NCBI RefSeq assembly: GCF_001457635.1
Contig: NZ_LN831051.1
Span: 1,116,001-1,180,000, forward strand
Direction: 5' to 3'
Length of the DNA stretch: 64,000 bases
Source of the DNA: Streptococcus pneumoniae
GTDB lineage: Bacteria; Bacillota; Bacilli; Lactobacillales; Streptococcaceae
A program made the translations under genes and the position numbers. This document shows, piece by piece, positions 52,257 to 63,206 of the stretch (the first letter of the stretch is position 1; each line of letters starts with the position of its first letter). The notes below the pieces were generated by a model that saw only the letters and a program-made list of their open reading frames with translations, was not told the DNA's origin and ran no database searches.

Positions 52257-53223
52257 ATAAACTAGTAGAGTGTTTTGGTTGTACTTTTTGTTCAGGGTCA
52301 ATGTAGTTGATAGCGTTGTTGACAGCAGTTGGAGCTTCTCCGAGGCCTGTCGCAATCAGATCAATTTTTCCGTCATAGTAGCAGCAGTCACCGATAGCAT
52401 AGATACCTGCTTGGCTGGATTCCTGTTTGCTGTTGACGATAATCTTGTGACGGTTGAGGTCGAGCCCCCAGTTTTTAAGGTTACCGACAGAAGATTTGAA
52501 ACCATAGTTGACAAAGAGGTGGTCTAGGTCAATGGTTTCAGTTTCATCAGATTTGACTTTTGTGATTTCAAGTTTATCAAGTGTTTTTCCATTTCCAAGG
52601 AGTTGGCTAGGGGCGAATGGTGTCTTGATGGTTACAGATGATTCTTGCAAGGCTTGAACACTGTGTTCCAAGGCACGGAAATTATCTCTGCGGTGAACAA
52701 GGGTAGTTGGTGCGATTTTTTCAAAAGCCAAAGCCCAATCCACAGCCGAGTCTCCCCCACCAAGAATCGTCACTTTCTTACCAGCGTATTGCTGAATGTT
52801 AGAAACGTGGTAGTGGATATTTTCATAGCCCTCAACCCCTTCAAGTTCCAGCGGACGTGGTTTGAAGGCACCGCCACCCATAGCGATGATGACTGTTTTA
52901 GTCAAGTGACTTCCTTTAGAAGTTGTGATGGCAAATTCTTCTTCTTGTTTGTCAATCTCAAGAACCGTTTCATTGAGATGAATAGGGGTATCAAATCCAT
53001 TTAGCTGTTCAATCAAGCGGTTAGTCAACTCTTCTCCAGTCAGGTTTGGGAAGCCTGGTACGTCTAGGATTTCCTTTTCAGGGTAGAGAATAGCAGGTTG
53101 TCCACCTAGCTGGGGAAGAGAGTCGATGATTTGAACCTTGGCTTGGCGTAGGTGGGCATAAAAGGCTGCAAAAAGCCCGACAGGACCACCACCCACAATG
53201 GTAATATCATAGAGTTGAGACAT
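52255..53223 (-). CDS. Ferredoxin/flavodoxin--NADP+ reductase, thioredoxin reductase-like (YumC type)
   Basis: 322-aa flavoprotein. FAD loop ITIVGGGPVGLFAAFYA (8-24), NADPH loop VTILGGGDSAVDWALAF (about 152), second FAD motif AGIYAIGDCCYYDGKIDL (about 272). The CxxC disulfide of true thioredoxin reductases is absent at the usual central site, which marks the FNR type 2 group (YumC/TrxR-like). It could reduce the small ferredoxin at 20.6 kb; that pairing is inference. AAGGAGAAACT before ATG. Confidence 0.9.
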   Translation of the reverse strand: MSQLYDITIVGGGPVGLFAAFYAHLRQAKVQIIDSLPQLGGQPAILYPEKEILDVPGFPNLTGEELTNRLIEQLNGFDTPIHLNETVLEIDKQEEEFAITTSKGSHLTKTVIIAMGGGAFKPRPLELEGVEGYENIHYHVSNIQQYAGKKVTILGGGDSAVDWALAFEKIAPTTLVHRRDNFRALEHSVQALQESSVTIKTPFAPSQLLGNGKTLDKLEITKVKSDETETIDLDHLFVNYGFKSSVGNLKNWGLDLNRHKIIVNSKQESSQAGIYAIGDCCYYDGKIDLIATGLGEAPTAVNNAINYIDPEQKVQPKHSTSL

Positions 53224-53358
53224 AGTTTCTCCTTTGTTTTTTCTAGTCAGTTTATTTTATCATATTTTTGTTCAATGTAAACTGGACTAGGATAGGGAAA
53301 AAAATGCCAGAAAATGGTATAATAGGACGAAAGTGTTTTGATAGGGAGGATATCAGGG

Positions 53359-54216
53359 ATGAATTTTCAACAATTATCCAATCTGCAATATTGGACCAGT
53401 TTGTTTGCAAGTCCATGGACGATAGCTATCAATCTGATTGATATTTTGATTGTTGCTTATATTTTATACCATTTTACAAAAGCTATTGCAGGAACCAAGA
53501 TTATGATTTTGGTACGTGGAGTTTTGGTGTTTATTTTAGCTCAAATCCTTGCAAATATGATTGGTTTGACTATGATTTCTTGGTTAATCAATCAAATTAT
53601 TACTTATGGGGTTATTGCGGCGGTTGTTATCTTCTCTCCAGAGATTCGGACTGGTTTGGAACGTTTGGGAAGAGCGACAGATTTCTTTTCCAATGCCCCT
53701 ATTAGTGCTGAGGAACAGATGATTCGTGCCTTTGTTAAGTCTGTTGAATACATGAGTCCTCGTAAAATCGGGGCCTTGGTTGCTATTCAGCGTGTACGTA
53801 CCTTGCAGGAGTATATTTCGACAGGAATTCCCTTGGATGCTAAGATTTCTGCAGAACTTCTCATTAACATTTTTATTCCCAACACTCCCCTACATGATGG
53901 TGCGGTGATTATCAAAGAAGAACGTATCGCTGTGACGTCTGCCTATCTGCCCTTGACAAAAAACACAGGGATTTCCAAGGAATTTGGGACCAGACACCGG
54001 GCGGCTATCGGTTTATCAGAAGTCTCAGATGCCTTGACTTTTGTTGTATCAGAGGAAACGGGAGGAATTTCGATAACCTATAATGGAAGGTTTAAGCACA
54101 ACCTAACACTTGATGAATTTGAAACAGAATTACGTGAAATCTTACTTCCAAAAGAGGAAGTGGGTCTTAGTTTTAAAGAACGATTGCTAGGAGGATGGAA
54201 ACATGAAAAAAAATAG
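53359..54216 (+). CDS. cdaA: Diadenylate cyclase CdaA
   Basis: 285-aa membrane enzyme that makes c-di-AMP from two ATP. Three N-terminal helices (about 17-35, 45-65, 68-88), then the DAC domain (about 95-265) with catalytic PLHDGAVIIKEERI (DGA near 182) and GTRHRAAIGLSE (RHR near 217). ATG 53359 is preceded by GGGAGGATATCAGGG; an upstream ATG 53338 is less well placed. First gene of the conserved operon cdaA-cdaR-glmM, overlapping cdaR by 14 nt. Confidence 0.95.
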   Translation: MNFQQLSNLQYWTSLFASPWTIAINLIDILIVAYILYHFTKAIAGTKIMILVRGVLVFILAQILANMIGLTMISWLINQIITYGVIAAVVIFSPEIRTGLERLGRATDFFSNAPISAEEQMIRAFVKSVEYMSPRKIGALVAIQRVRTLQEYISTGIPLDAKISAELLINIFIPNTPLHDGAVIIKEERIAVTSAYLPLTKNTGISKEFGTRHRAAIGLSEVSDALTFVVSEETGGISITYNGRFKHNLTLDEFETELREILLPKEEVGLSFKERLLGGWKHEKK

Positions 54217-54982
54217 TTTATATATCATATCCTCACTCTTTTTTGCTTGTGTCTTATTTGTCTATGCTACGGCGACGAATTTTCAAAACAGTACCAGTGC
54301 TAGGCAGGTAAAAACGGAAACCTATACTAATACAGTAACAAATGTCCCTATTGACATACGCTATAATAGTGATAAGTATTTTATTAGCGGTTTTGCTTCA
54401 GAAGTATCAGTGGTCTTGACTGGTGCAAATCGCCTATCGCTAGCTAGTGAAATGCAAGAAAGTACACGTAAATTCAAGGTTACTGCTGACCTAACAGATG
54501 CCGGTGTTGGAACGATTGAAGTTCCTTTGAGCATTGAAGATTTACCCAATGGGCTGACCGCTGTGGCGACTCCGCAAAAAATTACAGTCAAGATTGGTAA
54601 GAAGGCTCAGAAGGATAAGGTAAAGATTGTACCAGAGATTGACCCTAGTCAAATTGATAGTCGGGTACAAATTGAAAATGTCATGGTGTCAGATAAAGAA
54701 GTGTCTATTACGAGTGACCAAGAGACATTGGATAGAATTGATAAGATTATCGCTGTCTTGCCAACTAGCGAACGCATAACAGGTAATTACAGTGGTTCAG
54801 TACCTTTGCAGGCAATCGACCGCAATGGTGTTGTCTTACCGGCAGTTATCACTCCGTTTGATACAATAATGAAGGTGACTACAAAACCAGTAGCACCAAG
54901 TTCAAGCACATCAAATTCAAGTACAAGCAGTTCATCGGAGACATCTTCGTCAACGAAAGCAACTAGTTCAAAAACGAATTAA
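54203..54982 (+). CDS. cdaR: CdaR (YbbR-domain) regulator of CdaA
   Basis: 259-aa extracytoplasmic membrane-anchored regulator. One N-terminal helix (about 4-24), YbbR repeats (about 45-225: [39 protein letters not shown]) and a Ser/Thr-rich C-terminal tail (from about 230). Binds and modulates CdaA on the membrane. AGGAGGATGGAAAC inside cdaA provides the ribosome site. Confidence 0.93.
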   Translation: MKKNSLYIISSLFFACVLFVYATATNFQNSTSARQVKTETYTNTVTNVPIDIRYNSDKYFISGFASEVSVVLTGANRLSLASEMQESTRKFKVTADLTDAGVGTIEVPLSIEDLPNGLTAVATPQKITVKIGKKAQKDKVKIVPEIDPSQIDSRVQIENVMVSDKEVSITSDQETLDRIDKIIAVLPTSERITGNYSGSVPLQAIDRNGVVLPAVITPFDTIMKVTTKPVAPSSSTSNSSTSSSSETSSSTKATSSKTN

Positions 54983-55005
54983 AAATAGAAAAGGATTTTA
55001 TAACA

Positions 55006-56358
55006 ATGGGTAAATATTTTGGGACTGATGGAGTCCGTGGAGAAGCTAACCTAGAACTAACACCAGAATTAGCCTTTAAACTAGGACGTTTTGGAGGCTA
55101 TGTTCTTAGTCAACATGAAACGGAAGCGCCGAAAGTCTTTGTAGGACGTGACACACGTATTTCAGGGGAAATGCTGGAATCGGCCTTGGTGGCAGGTCTC
55201 CTTTCAGTAGGGATTCACGTATACAAACTTGGTGTCCTTGCAACACCAGCAGTAGCTTACTTGGTTGAAACTGAAGGAGCAAGTGCCGGTGTCATGATTT
55301 CTGCTAGCCACAACCCAGCCCTTGATAACGGAATCAAGTTCTTTGGCGGTGATGGCTTCAAACTAGATGATGAAAAAGAAGCAGAAATTGAAGCCTTGCT
55401 AGATGCTGAGGAAGACACTCTTCCTCGTCCAAGTGCAGAAGGCTTAGGAATCTTGGTAGATTATCCAGAAGGCTTGCGTAAGTATGAAGGATACCTTGTT
55501 TCAACTGGAACTCCTCTTGATGGAATGAAGGTTGCCTTGGATACAGCTAATGGAGCAGCTTCTACCAGTGCCCGTCAAATCTTTGCAGACCTTGGTGCCC
55601 AATTGACGGTTATCGGGGAAACACCAGACGGTCTTAACATCAACCTTAATGTTGGTTCAACACATCCAGAAGCCCTTCAAGAAGTGGTCAAAGAAAGTGG
55701 GTCAGCTATTGGTTTGGCCTTTGATGGAGACAGTGACCGCTTGATTGCTGTTGATGAGAATGGTGACATCGTCGATGGTGACAAGATTATGTACATCATC
55801 GGAAAATACCTTTCTGAAAAAGGACAATTGGCTCAAAATACAATTGTGACAACTGTTATGTCTAACCTTGGTTTCCACAAGGCCTTGAATCGCGAAGGTA
55901 TTAACAAGGCAGTTACTGCAGTTGGTGACCGCTACGTTGTTGAAGAAATGAGAAAATCAGGCTACAACCTTGGTGGTGAACAGTCTGGTCACGTTATCTT
56001 GATGGATTACAATACCACAGGTGATGGTCAATTATCAGCAGTTCAATTGACTAAAATCATGAAGGAAACTGGTAAGAGCTTATCAGAGTTGGCGGCAGAA
56101 GTAACGATTTATCCACAAAAATTAGTTAATATCCGAGTGGAAAACGTCATGAAGGAAAAGGCCATGGAAGTGCCAGCTATCAAGGCCATCATCGAGAAGA
56201 TGGAAGAAGAAATGGCGGGGAACGGCCGTATCCTTGTTCGTCCAAGTGGAACAGAGCCCCTCTTGCGTGTTATGGCAGAAGCGCCTATAACAGAAGAAGT
56301 AGACTACTATGTTGATACCATCACAGATGTAGTTCGTGCTGAAATTGGGATTGATTAA
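55006..56358 (+). CDS. glmM: Phosphoglucosamine mutase
   Basis: 450-aa enzyme converting GlcN-6-P to GlcN-1-P for UDP-GlcNAc. Phosphoserine loop [13 protein letters not shown] (Ser101), metal loop [13 protein letters not shown] (about 240), sugar loop GGEQSGHVI (about 323) and phosphate-binding [12 protein letters not shown] (about 409). GlmM binds and inhibits CdaA in Firmicutes, tying c-di-AMP to wall synthesis; operon order is conserved here. Confidence 0.97.
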   Translation: MGKYFGTDGVRGEANLELTPELAFKLGRFGGYVLSQHETEAPKVFVGRDTRISGEMLESALVAGLLSVGIHVYKLGVLATPAVAYLVETEGASAGVMISASHNPALDNGIKFFGGDGFKLDDEKEAEIEALLDAEEDTLPRPSAEGLGILVDYPEGLRKYEGYLVSTGTPLDGMKVALDTANGAASTSARQIFADLGAQLTVIGETPDGLNINLNVGSTHPEALQEVVKESGSAIGLAFDGDSDRLIAVDENGDIVDGDKIMYIIGKYLSEKGQLAQNTIVTTVMSNLGFHKALNREGINKAVTAVGDRYVVEEMRKSGYNLGGEQSGHVILMDYNTTGDGQLSAVQLTKIMKETGKSLSELAAEVTIYPQKLVNIRVENVMKEKAMEVPAIKAIIEKMEEEMAGNGRILVRPSGTEPLLRVMAEAPITEEVDYYVDTITDVVRAEIGID

Positions 56359-56431
56359 ATCCTAGAAAACTAGATGAAAATAAAAAATTATGGTACAATA
56401 GCTTATAATATTGTAGCCGATGGAGAAAGAC

Positions 56432-56806
56432 ATGAATCTTAAACGTGAACAAGAATTTGTTAGTCAGTATCATTTTGATGCGCGTAATTTTGAATGGTAA
56501 AATGAAAATGGAGCTCCTGAAACCAAGGTGGATGTGAATTTCCAATTGCTCCAACATGACCAAGAAAATCAAGTGACTTCCTTGATTGTCATCTTGAGCT
56601 TTATGATTGTATTTGATAAGTTTGTCATTAGTGGAACAATCTCACAAGTAAACCATATCGATGGCCGTATTGTCAATGAACCAAATGAATTGAACCAAGA
56701 AGAGGTGGAAACCTTGGCTCGTCCATGTTTGAACATGCTCAATCGTTTGACTTACGAAGTGACTGAAATTGCATTAGACTTACCAGGAATTAATTTGGAG
56801 TTCTAA
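56432..56806 (+). pseudogene. DUF1149-like protein, interrupted by one nonsense codon
   Basis: From ATG 56432 (behind GGAGAAAGAC) 22 codons (ending DARNFEW) lead to TAA at 56498-56500; the same frame then continues open (NENGAPETKVDVNFQLLQHD ...) to TAA at 56806. GAA to TAA fits the stop. The full product would be 124 aa and looks like the SecB-fold DUF1149 family conserved next to degV in streptococci. A GTG at 56528 could restart but would lose the N-terminus. Confidence 0.8.
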
Positions 56807-56807
56807 T

Positions 56808-57656
56808 ATGAAATTAGCTGTTTTCACAGATTCCTCTGCTTATCTCAGTGCAGAGACCTTGCAAAGAGAAGACTTGTTTGTCTTGGATATTCCTGTCAAT
56901 ATTGATGGTGAGGAATATGTCGAAGGCATCAATCTGTCTGCTGAGGAATTTTACCAAAAAATGGCTCAGGCTTCTGAATTGCCTAAGACCAGTCAACCAA
57001 GTATTGCCAAGTTAGATGAAATCTTAACTTCGCTCAAAGAACAAGGCTATACACATGCCTTGGGGCTTTTCCTATCTTCTGGAATTTCAGGTTTTTACCA
57101 AAATATCCAGTATATGGTCGATGACTATGAGGGCTTAACCATTGCTTTCCCAGACACTTTGATTACAAGTGCTCCCCTAGGCATCATGGTTGAAAGCGTC
57201 TTTAATTGGCGTGATCAGGGCGATGATTTTGCCAGCATTCAGGATAAGCTAGCCATTCAAATCAGCCGTACGTCAGCCTTTATCATGGTAGATGACTTGG
57301 ATCATTTGGTAAAAGGTGGACGTCTTTCAAATGGGGCTGCCATTTTGGGCAATTTGCTTAGCATTAAGCCAATCCTTTATTTTAACGATCAAGGTGTGAT
57401 TGAAGTTTACGAAAAAGTTCGTACTGAAAAGAAGGCCACCAAGCGCTTAATTGAAATTATCAAGGAAACAACGGCTTCAGGTCAATACCGGGTCATTGTC
57501 ATTCATGGGAATGCTCCTGAAAAGGCTGAAGAATTGCGTCAGCATTTGCTTGATTTTGGCTTGGGTTCGGATGTTTCACTTGCTACATTTGGTAGTGTCA
57601 TTGGAACGCACCTAGGAGCAGGAAGTATTGCTCTGGGTTATATTCCAGTGATTTAG
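56808..57656 (+). CDS. DegV-family fatty-acid-binding protein
   Basis: 282-aa protein. The DegV start [10 protein letters not shown] (about 4-13), [12 protein letters not shown] near 63, fatty acid-binding [15 protein letters not shown] (about 86-100), and [20 protein letters not shown] near 165. Members bind fatty acids (FakB) for the FakA kinase that supplies phospholipid synthesis; several DegV paralogues exist in pneumococcus, and FakB identity is not proven for this one. Follows the broken DUF1149 gene by 1 nt. Confidence 0.88.
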   Translation: MKLAVFTDSSAYLSAETLQREDLFVLDIPVNIDGEEYVEGINLSAEEFYQKMAQASELPKTSQPSIAKLDEILTSLKEQGYTHALGLFLSSGISGFYQNIQYMVDDYEGLTIAFPDTLITSAPLGIMVESVFNWRDQGDDFASIQDKLAIQISRTSAFIMVDDLDHLVKGGRLSNGAAILGNLLSIKPILYFNDQGVIEVYEKVRTEKKATKRLIEIIKETTASGQYRVIVIHGNAPEKAEELRQHLLDFGLGSDVSLATFGSVIGTHLGAGSIALGYIPVI

Positions 57657-57679
57657 TTGGCGCTTCTAGGCTAGTTAAG

Positions 57680-57925
57680 ATGCCTTGTATCTTAGCAATT
57701 GAACACGGACTACCTGCTTCTTGAAAAAAGATGCCTGTCTTGCCTTTCGTGGAAAGTCAGTGCCATTCCCTATTTTTCAGGGGCAGCTAAGGTCCTTTGT
57801 ATCTTGATAATTGAACACGCCTGGAACCCTGTGTGAAAAAGATAGTTCTTCCAAGAAGTAGACACTTCTTGATTGGAATTCCTATTTTCACTTTGTGTTC
57901 TTACGGACTTTGTATCTTAGACAGG
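57680..57925 (+). repeat. Two tandem copies of an intergenic repeat
   Basis: Unit one starts near CTTGTATCTTAGCAATTGAA, unit two near CTTTGTATCTTGATAATTG, and both share GAACACG, AAAAAGAT, CTTCTTG, CCTATTTT and a closing CTTTGTATCTT. Each is about 120-130 bp. The family recurs at 10645-10762 in the other orientation. Confidence 0.7.
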
Positions 57926-57932
57926 AGTAGAG

Positions 57933-58700
57933 ATGAGTATTCGAGTAATTATTGCCGGTTTTAAGGGAAAGATGGGCCAGGCTGCTTGTCAGATGGTATT
58001 GACTGATCCAGACTTGGACTTGGTAGCAGTTTTGGATCCTTTTGAGTCTGAGTCAGAATGGCAGGGTATTCCTGTTTTCAAGGATAAGGCTGATTTAGCT
58101 TGTTTTGAAGCGGATGTCTGGGTAGATTTTACTACTCCAGCTGTTGCCTACGAAAATACACGTTTTGCTCTTGAAAATGGCTTTGCTCCAGTAGTTGGAA
58201 CGACTGGTTTCACGAGTGAAGAAATTGCAGAGCTAAAAGAATTTTCTCGTACCCAAGACTTGGGTGGCCTGATTGCCCCTAACTTTGCCTTGGGTGCTGT
58301 CTTACTCATGCAATTTGCGACGCAGGCTGCCAAATATTTCCCAAATGTGGAGATTATTGAGCTCCATCATGACAAGAAAAAGGATGCTCCGAGTGGAACA
58401 GCCATTAAAACAGCTGAGTTGATGGCAGAGATTCGAGAGTCAATTCAGCAAGGTGCAGCAGATGAGGAAGAGCTGATTGCTGGTGCTCGTGGTGCTGACT
58501 TTGATGGTATGCGCATCCACTCAGTTCGTTTGCCAGGTTTGGTAGCCCATCAGGAAGTCATCTTTGGCAATCAAGGAGAAGGATTGACCCTCCGTCATGA
58601 CTCCTATGATCGCATCTCCTTCATGACAGGAGTCAATTTGGGAATTAAAGAAGTTGTCAAGCGTCATGAGCTTGTCTATGGATTAGAACACTTATTATGA
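57933..58700 (+). CDS. dapB: 4-hydroxy-tetrahydrodipicolinate reductase
   Basis: 255-aa enzyme of lysine/peptidoglycan precursor synthesis. NAD(P)H loop [15 protein letters not shown] (8-22), [11 protein letters not shown] near 90, [15 protein letters not shown] near 114, and the substrate motif [15 protein letters not shown] (about 142) with catalytic His and Lys. Overlaps cca by 4 nt (ATGA), so the genes are coupled. Confidence 0.95.
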   Translation: MSIRVIIAGFKGKMGQAACQMVLTDPDLDLVAVLDPFESESEWQGIPVFKDKADLACFEADVWVDFTTPAVAYENTRFALENGFAPVVGTTGFTSEEIAELKEFSRTQDLGGLIAPNFALGAVLLMQFATQAAKYFPNVEIIELHHDKKKDAPSGTAIKTAELMAEIRESIQQGAADEEELIAGARGADFDGMRIHSVRLPGLVAHQEVIFGNQGEGLTLRHDSYDRISFMTGVNLGIKEVVKRHELVYGLEHLL

Positions 58701-59896
58701 GATTAATGCAAATGCCTTCTGAATTTCAGAAGGCTTTACCAGTATTAGAAAAAATTAAAGAAGCAGGCTTTGAGGCTTATTTTGTTGGGGGCTCTGTTCG
58801 AGATGCCCTTCTCCATAGCCCTATCCACGATGTGGATATTGCGACGTCTTCTTATCCAGAAGAGACCAAGCAGATTTTTCCGCGAACAGCCGATATCGGA
58901 ATCGAGCATGGAACCGTCTTGGTCTTAGATGGGGATGAGGAGTATGAGGTAACAACCTTTCGGACAGAGGATGTCTATGTGGACTATCGCAGACCCAGTG
59001 CGGTTTCCTTTGTGCGCTCGCTAGAAGAAGACCTCAAACGCCGTGATTTCACAGTCAACGCCTTTGCCTTGGATGAGACAGGAGAAATCGTTGACTTGTT
59101 CCATGGTTTAGAAGATTTGGAAAAGCAAGTCTTGCGAGCAGTTGGAGTGGCTAGTGAGCGTTTCAACGAAGATGCTTTACGGATTATGCGTGGTTTCCGT
59201 TTTCAGGCTAGTCTTGGTTTTGCACTTGAACCAGAAACATTTAAAGCTATGAAGACCTTGACGCCGCTTTTGGAGAACATTTCTGTAGAGCGTACCTTCG
59301 TCGAGTTTGATAAACTCTTGCTGGCTCCATTTTGGAGAAGGGGGTTGGCTTCCATGATTGAGAGTCAAGCTTATGACTATCTCCCTGATATGGCATCTAG
59401 CCAGGACAAGCTCAACAGACTGTTTGATTTGGAGACTGATTTTACTTTTGAATCCTCTGAACAAGCCTGGGCGGCTTTACTATGGGCTTTGGAGATTGAA
59501 AATGCGCAGTCATTTTTGAAATCTTGGAAGACCTCACGCCAGTTTGCCAAGCAAGTTCAGGATTTGCTGATTATTTTGGCTCTGCGTGAAAATGGAGAAT
59601 TGAGCAAGCGAGATTGTTATCGCTTTGACATAGATTTGCTTTTACAGGCTGAAAATCTTCGTCAAGCTCAAGGAAAAGAAGTCAACCCACAAGCCATCAC
59701 AGAAAAATACCAAAGCTTGACTATCCATGACAAGAAAGAGATTCAGATTAATGGCGGTATTTTGATCAAGGAATATGGCTATCAGCCAGGCCCAGACTTG
59801 GGAGAGATTTTAACAGAGATTGAGTTTGCCATTGTCGATGGAGAATTGGAGAATAATCGTGAAGCCATCCATGCTTACCTGAGGGAGAAAAAATGA
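58697..59896 (+). CDS. cca: CCA-adding tRNA nucleotidyltransferase
   Basis: 399-aa class II enzyme that builds or repairs the 3' CCA, needed here because tRNA genes such as tRNA-Leu in this window do not encode it. Motif [26 protein letters not shown] (about 27-51) with the two catalytic Asp residues, [10 protein letters not shown] near 115, motif D-like [15 protein letters not shown] near 155. Length is typical for Firmicutes. Overlaps the ABC-F gene by 4 nt. Confidence 0.95.
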   Translation: MRLMQMPSEFQKALPVLEKIKEAGFEAYFVGGSVRDALLHSPIHDVDIATSSYPEETKQIFPRTADIGIEHGTVLVLDGDEEYEVTTFRTEDVYVDYRRPSAVSFVRSLEEDLKRRDFTVNAFALDETGEIVDLFHGLEDLEKQVLRAVGVASERFNEDALRIMRGFRFQASLGFALEPETFKAMKTLTPLLENISVERTFVEFDKLLLAPFWRRGLASMIESQAYDYLPDMASSQDKLNRLFDLETDFTFESSEQAWAALLWALEIENAQSFLKSWKTSRQFAKQVQDLLIILALRENGELSKRDCYRFDIDLLLQAENLRQAQGKEVNPQAITEKYQSLTIHDKKEIQINGGILIKEYGYQPGPDLGEILTEIEFAIVDGELENNREAIHAYLREKK

Positions 59897-61764
59897 GTGA
59901 TTTTATCGTTGAAAAACTAAGTAAATCTGTTGGTGACAAGACCGTTTTTAGGGATATTTCCTTTATTATCCATGACTTAGACAGAATTGGTTTAATCGGT
60001 GTCAATGGGACTGGCAAGACCACCCTTTTGGACGTCCTTTCTGGTGTTTCTGGCTTTGATGGGGATGTCAGTCCTTTTTCAGCTAAAAATGATTACCAGA
60101 TTGGTTACTTGACTCAGGATCCTGATTTTGATGATAGAAAGACAGTTTTGGATACGATTCTATCTAGTGAACTCAAGGAAATCCAGCTCATTCGTGAGTA
60201 TGAATTGATTATGCTCGACTATAGCGAGGACAAGCAGGCGCGTTTGGAACGTGTCATGGCAGAGATGGACTCTCTCCAAGCTTGGGAAATCGAGAGTCAG
60301 GTCAAGACCGTTCTTAGCAAATTGGGCATTCAAGACTTATCTACTCCTGTTGGGGAATTGTCAGGTGGTCTGAGAAGACGGGTACAGTTGGCACAAGTCT
60401 TACTTGGCAACCACGACCTCTTGCTTTTGGATGAGCCGACCAACCATCTGGATATTGCGATTATTGAGTGGCTGACCCTCTTTTTGAAAAATTCTAAGAA
60501 GACCGTCCTTTTTATCACTCACGATCGTTATTTCTTAGACGCTTTGTCAACACGGATTTTCGAGTTGGAGCGAGCAGGCTTGACAGAATATCAGGGCAAT
60601 TACCAGGACTATGTTCGCCTTAAGGCAGAACAGGACGAGCGCGATGCAGCTCTACTTCATAAAAAAGAACAACTCTACAAACAAGAACTGGTCTGGATGC
60701 GCAGACAACCGCAGGCACGTGCGACCAAGCAACAAGCTCGTATCAATCGTTTCCATGATCTGAAAAAGGAAGTTTCAGGCAGTAGTGCTGAGACAGACTT
60801 GACTATGAACTTTGAAACCAGTCGGATTGGGAAGAAAGTCATCGAGTTTCAGGATGTTTCCTTTGCCTATGAAAATAAGCCCATTTTGCAAGATTTTAAT
60901 CTCTTAGTTCAGGCTAAAGACCGTATTGGAATTGTTGGGGACAATGGTGTTGGAAAATCAACCCTACTTAACCTGATTGCAGGAAGTCTTGAGCCGACAG
61001 CAGGACAAGTTGTGATTGGGGAAACTGTTCGCATCGCCTATTTCTCTCAACAAATTGAGGGTTTGGATGAAAGCAAGCGTGTGATCAATTACCTGCAGGA
61101 AGTGGCAGAGGAGGTCAAGACCAGTGGTGGTTCTACGACTTCCATCGCTGAGTTGCTGGAGCAATTCCTCTTCCCACGTTCGACGCATGGGACCTTGATT
61201 GAGAAATTGTCAGGGGGTGAGAAAAAACGTCTTTATCTCCTCAAACTGCTTTTGGAAAAACCAAATGTTCTTCTTTTAGACGAGCCAACCAATGACCTAG
61301 ATATTGCAACTTTGACAGTCTTAGAGAATTTCTTGCAAGGTTTTGCAGGTCCCGTTTTAACAGTCAGTCACGACCGCTATTTCTTGGATAAGGTAGCGAC
61401 CAAGATTCTCGCTTTTGAGGATGGCAAGATTCGTCCTTTCTTTGGTCATTACACCGACTATCTTGATGAAAAAGCTTTTGAAACAGATATGGCCAATCAA
61501 GTGCAAAAGGCCGAAAAGGAAAAAGTGGTCAAGGTTCGAGAAGACAAGAAACGCATGACCTACCAAGAAAAGCAGGAGTGGGCAAGTATTGAAGGTGATA
61601 TTGAAACCTTGGAAAAACGTATCGCTGCTATTGAAGAGGAAATGCAGGCTAACGGCTCTGACTTTGGTAAGCTGGCTACTCTCCAAAAAGAATTGGATGA
61701 GAAAAATGAAGCACTCCTTGAAAAATACGAACGCTATGAGTATCTCAGTGAATTTGATAGTTAA
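59893..61764 (+). CDS. ABC-F family ATPase (Uup-like)
   Basis: 623-aa soluble protein with two ABC domains. First: [12 protein letters not shown] (about 36-47), [13 protein letters not shown] and [12 protein letters not shown]; second: [12 protein letters not shown] (about 350), [13 protein letters not shown] and [12 protein letters not shown]. The linker (about 235-310) is charged ([20 protein letters not shown]), and a C-terminal coiled coil (about 540-620) resembles Uup. ABC-F proteins act on ribosomes or DNA rather than as transporters; lacking signs of a long antibiotic-resistance arm, housekeeping is likely. End of the dapB-cca unit; its stop codon merges into a BOX. Confidence 0.9.
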   Translation: MSDFIVEKLSKSVGDKTVFRDISFIIHDLDRIGLIGVNGTGKTTLLDVLSGVSGFDGDVSPFSAKNDYQIGYLTQDPDFDDRKTVLDTILSSELKEIQLIREYELIMLDYSEDKQARLERVMAEMDSLQAWEIESQVKTVLSKLGIQDLSTPVGELSGGLRRRVQLAQVLLGNHDLLLLDEPTNHLDIAIIEWLTLFLKNSKKTVLFITHDRYFLDALSTRIFELERAGLTEYQGNYQDYVRLKAEQDERDAALLHKKEQLYKQELVWMRRQPQARATKQQARINRFHDLKKEVSGSSAETDLTMNFETSRIGKKVIEFQDVSFAYENKPILQDFNLLVQAKDRIGIVGDNGVGKSTLLNLIAGSLEPTAGQVVIGETVRIAYFSQQIEGLDESKRVINYLQEVAEEVKTSGGSTTSIAELLEQFLFPRSTHGTLIEKLSGGEKKRLYLLKLLLEKPNVLLLDEPTNDLDIATLTVLENFLQGFAGPVLTVSHDRYFLDKVATKILAFEDGKIRPFFGHYTDYLDEKAFETDMANQVQKAEKEKVVKVREDKKRMTYQEKQEWASIEGDIETLEKRIAAIEEEMQANGSDFGKLATLQKELDEKNEALLEKYERYEYLSEFDS

Positions 61765-61869
61765 TACTATTCGAAAATCAAAGTGTAAACTATGTCGGCT
61801 TCACATTGCCGACTCAAGTACAGCCTGTGGCCGGCTTCCTAGTTTGCACTTTGATTTTTATTGAGTATA
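61763..61869 (+). repeat. Atypical BOX element (A-C)
   Basis: AATACTATTCGAAAATCAAA at the left and TTTGATTTTTATTGAGTAT at the right; the central part (GTCGGCTTCACATTGCCGAC) differs from other copies. 107 bp, starting in the upstream stop codon. Confidence 0.8.
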
Positions 61870-61906
61870 AAAGAATAGAAAAATCCCATCTCATGAACGG
61901 ATTTCT

Positions 61907-63091
61907 CTATTCTTTTTTGGTTTCTTGATGAAAGATATTTTGCCAGGTTTCGTGGCGACGCCAGATACTGGTATGGATGATACCATCTAACTCATAGCAG
62001 ATGAGTTTGGTTTTTTGACTGATGGAAGTAATTTGAATGTCCTTGATAGCAGAATTTAACTCTTTTTTGGTCTTATAAGCCTCTTTATCCATCTGCTCTC
62101 CATCTTGGCGAATATAGACAAAATCATCAGTCAAGAGTTCTTCTAGTTGGTTTCCTTGGTCAATCAATTGTTCACGCATAAGCAATTTTTTATAGACATT
62201 GTCTAAAATTTCATCCTCAGGGATAGGTGCTGGTTCGATATGGACATCGGTATCAAAGACGCCAAAACGATTCTCCAGCATAGACTCGACCTGATCCGCG
62301 ATTTCATGGCTTTCAAAAACAGACAAGTCAGGATTCATCTCTAGTGTAATATCCAGGTAGATGTTGCTACCGTAGGTGCGACCTCTTTGCGATTTGACCT
62401 TGCTGATTTTGGGAATTTCCATGATAGCCTTTTGGTAGTCCTCGAGCAGGCGGTCGTCAAAGCCATCTGAAAGACTAAAGGAAGACTCGATGAAGATATC
62501 ATAGGCAGTCTTCAAGATAAAGAAAGTGATGATGATAGCAACCAGTTTATCCACAATCGGATAATTGAAACTACTAGCTAGGATGGCAATGGCGGTTCCA
62601 AGTGAGGTAACAGCGTCAGAAAGATTGTCCTTAGCAGCTGCTTTCAGCGCCTTGGAGTTGGATTTCTTACTGAGGCGAGTATTGTAGAGATAGACCACAA
62701 ACATAATCGCTGCAGAAATGATTCCTAGAGTTGCACCAAGAGGATCAATGACCGTTTCTTCCCGACTGAGAATCTTTTGAATGGTATCTCTTAGAACATC
62801 GAAACCGACATAGAACATGATGATAGAAGTGATCAAGCTTGCCAAATCTTCAATCTTCCAATGACCAAAACGGTGGTCACGGTCTGCAGGCTGGCGCGCC
62901 ATCCGAATCCCGATTAAGAGGGCCACATTTCCAATGATGTCCGATACGTTATTAAAACCATCGGCCACCAAACTGGATGAATGAAGGAGATGACCAGTTG
63001 CTAATTTGGCTGCAGACAAGATCAAATAGGTCGAAATACTGATAATGGCTCCACGCTCAGCTAACTTGAGATTTGAGATAGATTGCTTCAT
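61907..63091 (-). CDS. mntE: Manganese exporter MntE (cation diffusion facilitator)
   Basis: 394-aa CDF protein. Six helices in the first 215 residues; the metal site is of the Mn-type: SLVADGFNNVSDIIG in helix 2 (Asp/Asn instead of His) and KDNLSDAVTS in helix 5. A cytoplasmic domain follows (about 215-300, ending HEIADQVESMLEN and DVHIEPAPIP), and a further C-terminal 90 residues. MntE exports Mn(II) in pneumococcus. Convergent with the ABC-F gene, divergent from mgtA and its Mn riboswitch, making an Mn-efflux pair. AAGGAAGTTGA precedes ATG 63091. Confidence 0.94.
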   Translation of the reverse strand: MKQSISNLKLAERGAIISISTYLILSAAKLATGHLLHSSSLVADGFNNVSDIIGNVALLIGIRMARQPADRDHRFGHWKIEDLASLITSIIMFYVGFDVLRDTIQKILSREETVIDPLGATLGIISAAIMFVVYLYNTRLSKKSNSKALKAAAKDNLSDAVTSLGTAIAILASSFNYPIVDKLVAIIITFFILKTAYDIFIESSFSLSDGFDDRLLEDYQKAIMEIPKISKVKSQRGRTYGSNIYLDITLEMNPDLSVFESHEIADQVESMLENRFGVFDTDVHIEPAPIPEDEILDNVYKKLLMREQLIDQGNQLEELLTDDFVYIRQDGEQMDKEAYKTKKELNSAIKDIQITSISQKTKLICYELDGIIHTSIWRRHETWQNIFHQETKKE

Positions 63092-63172
63092 TCAACTTCC
63101 TTTCTAGTCACATAGCATTCTACCATTATACTGGTTTTCAAGGAAAAATTCAAATAAGGCAGTTTTTACTCT

Positions 63173-63200
63173 TTGAAAACTCCCCAAAATTTGGTATAAT
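63173..63200 (+). promoter_or_regulatory. mgtA promoter
   Basis: TTGAAA (63173-63178), 16 nt, TATAAT (63195-63200) with TGG extension. Confidence 0.85.
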
Positions 63201-63206
63201 AGTACT

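Noticed and set aside
57657..57932. Tandem repeats considered as a CRISPR array
   Set aside because: Only two units, about 120-130 bp each, without short identical repeats and unique spacers, and no cas genes nearby.
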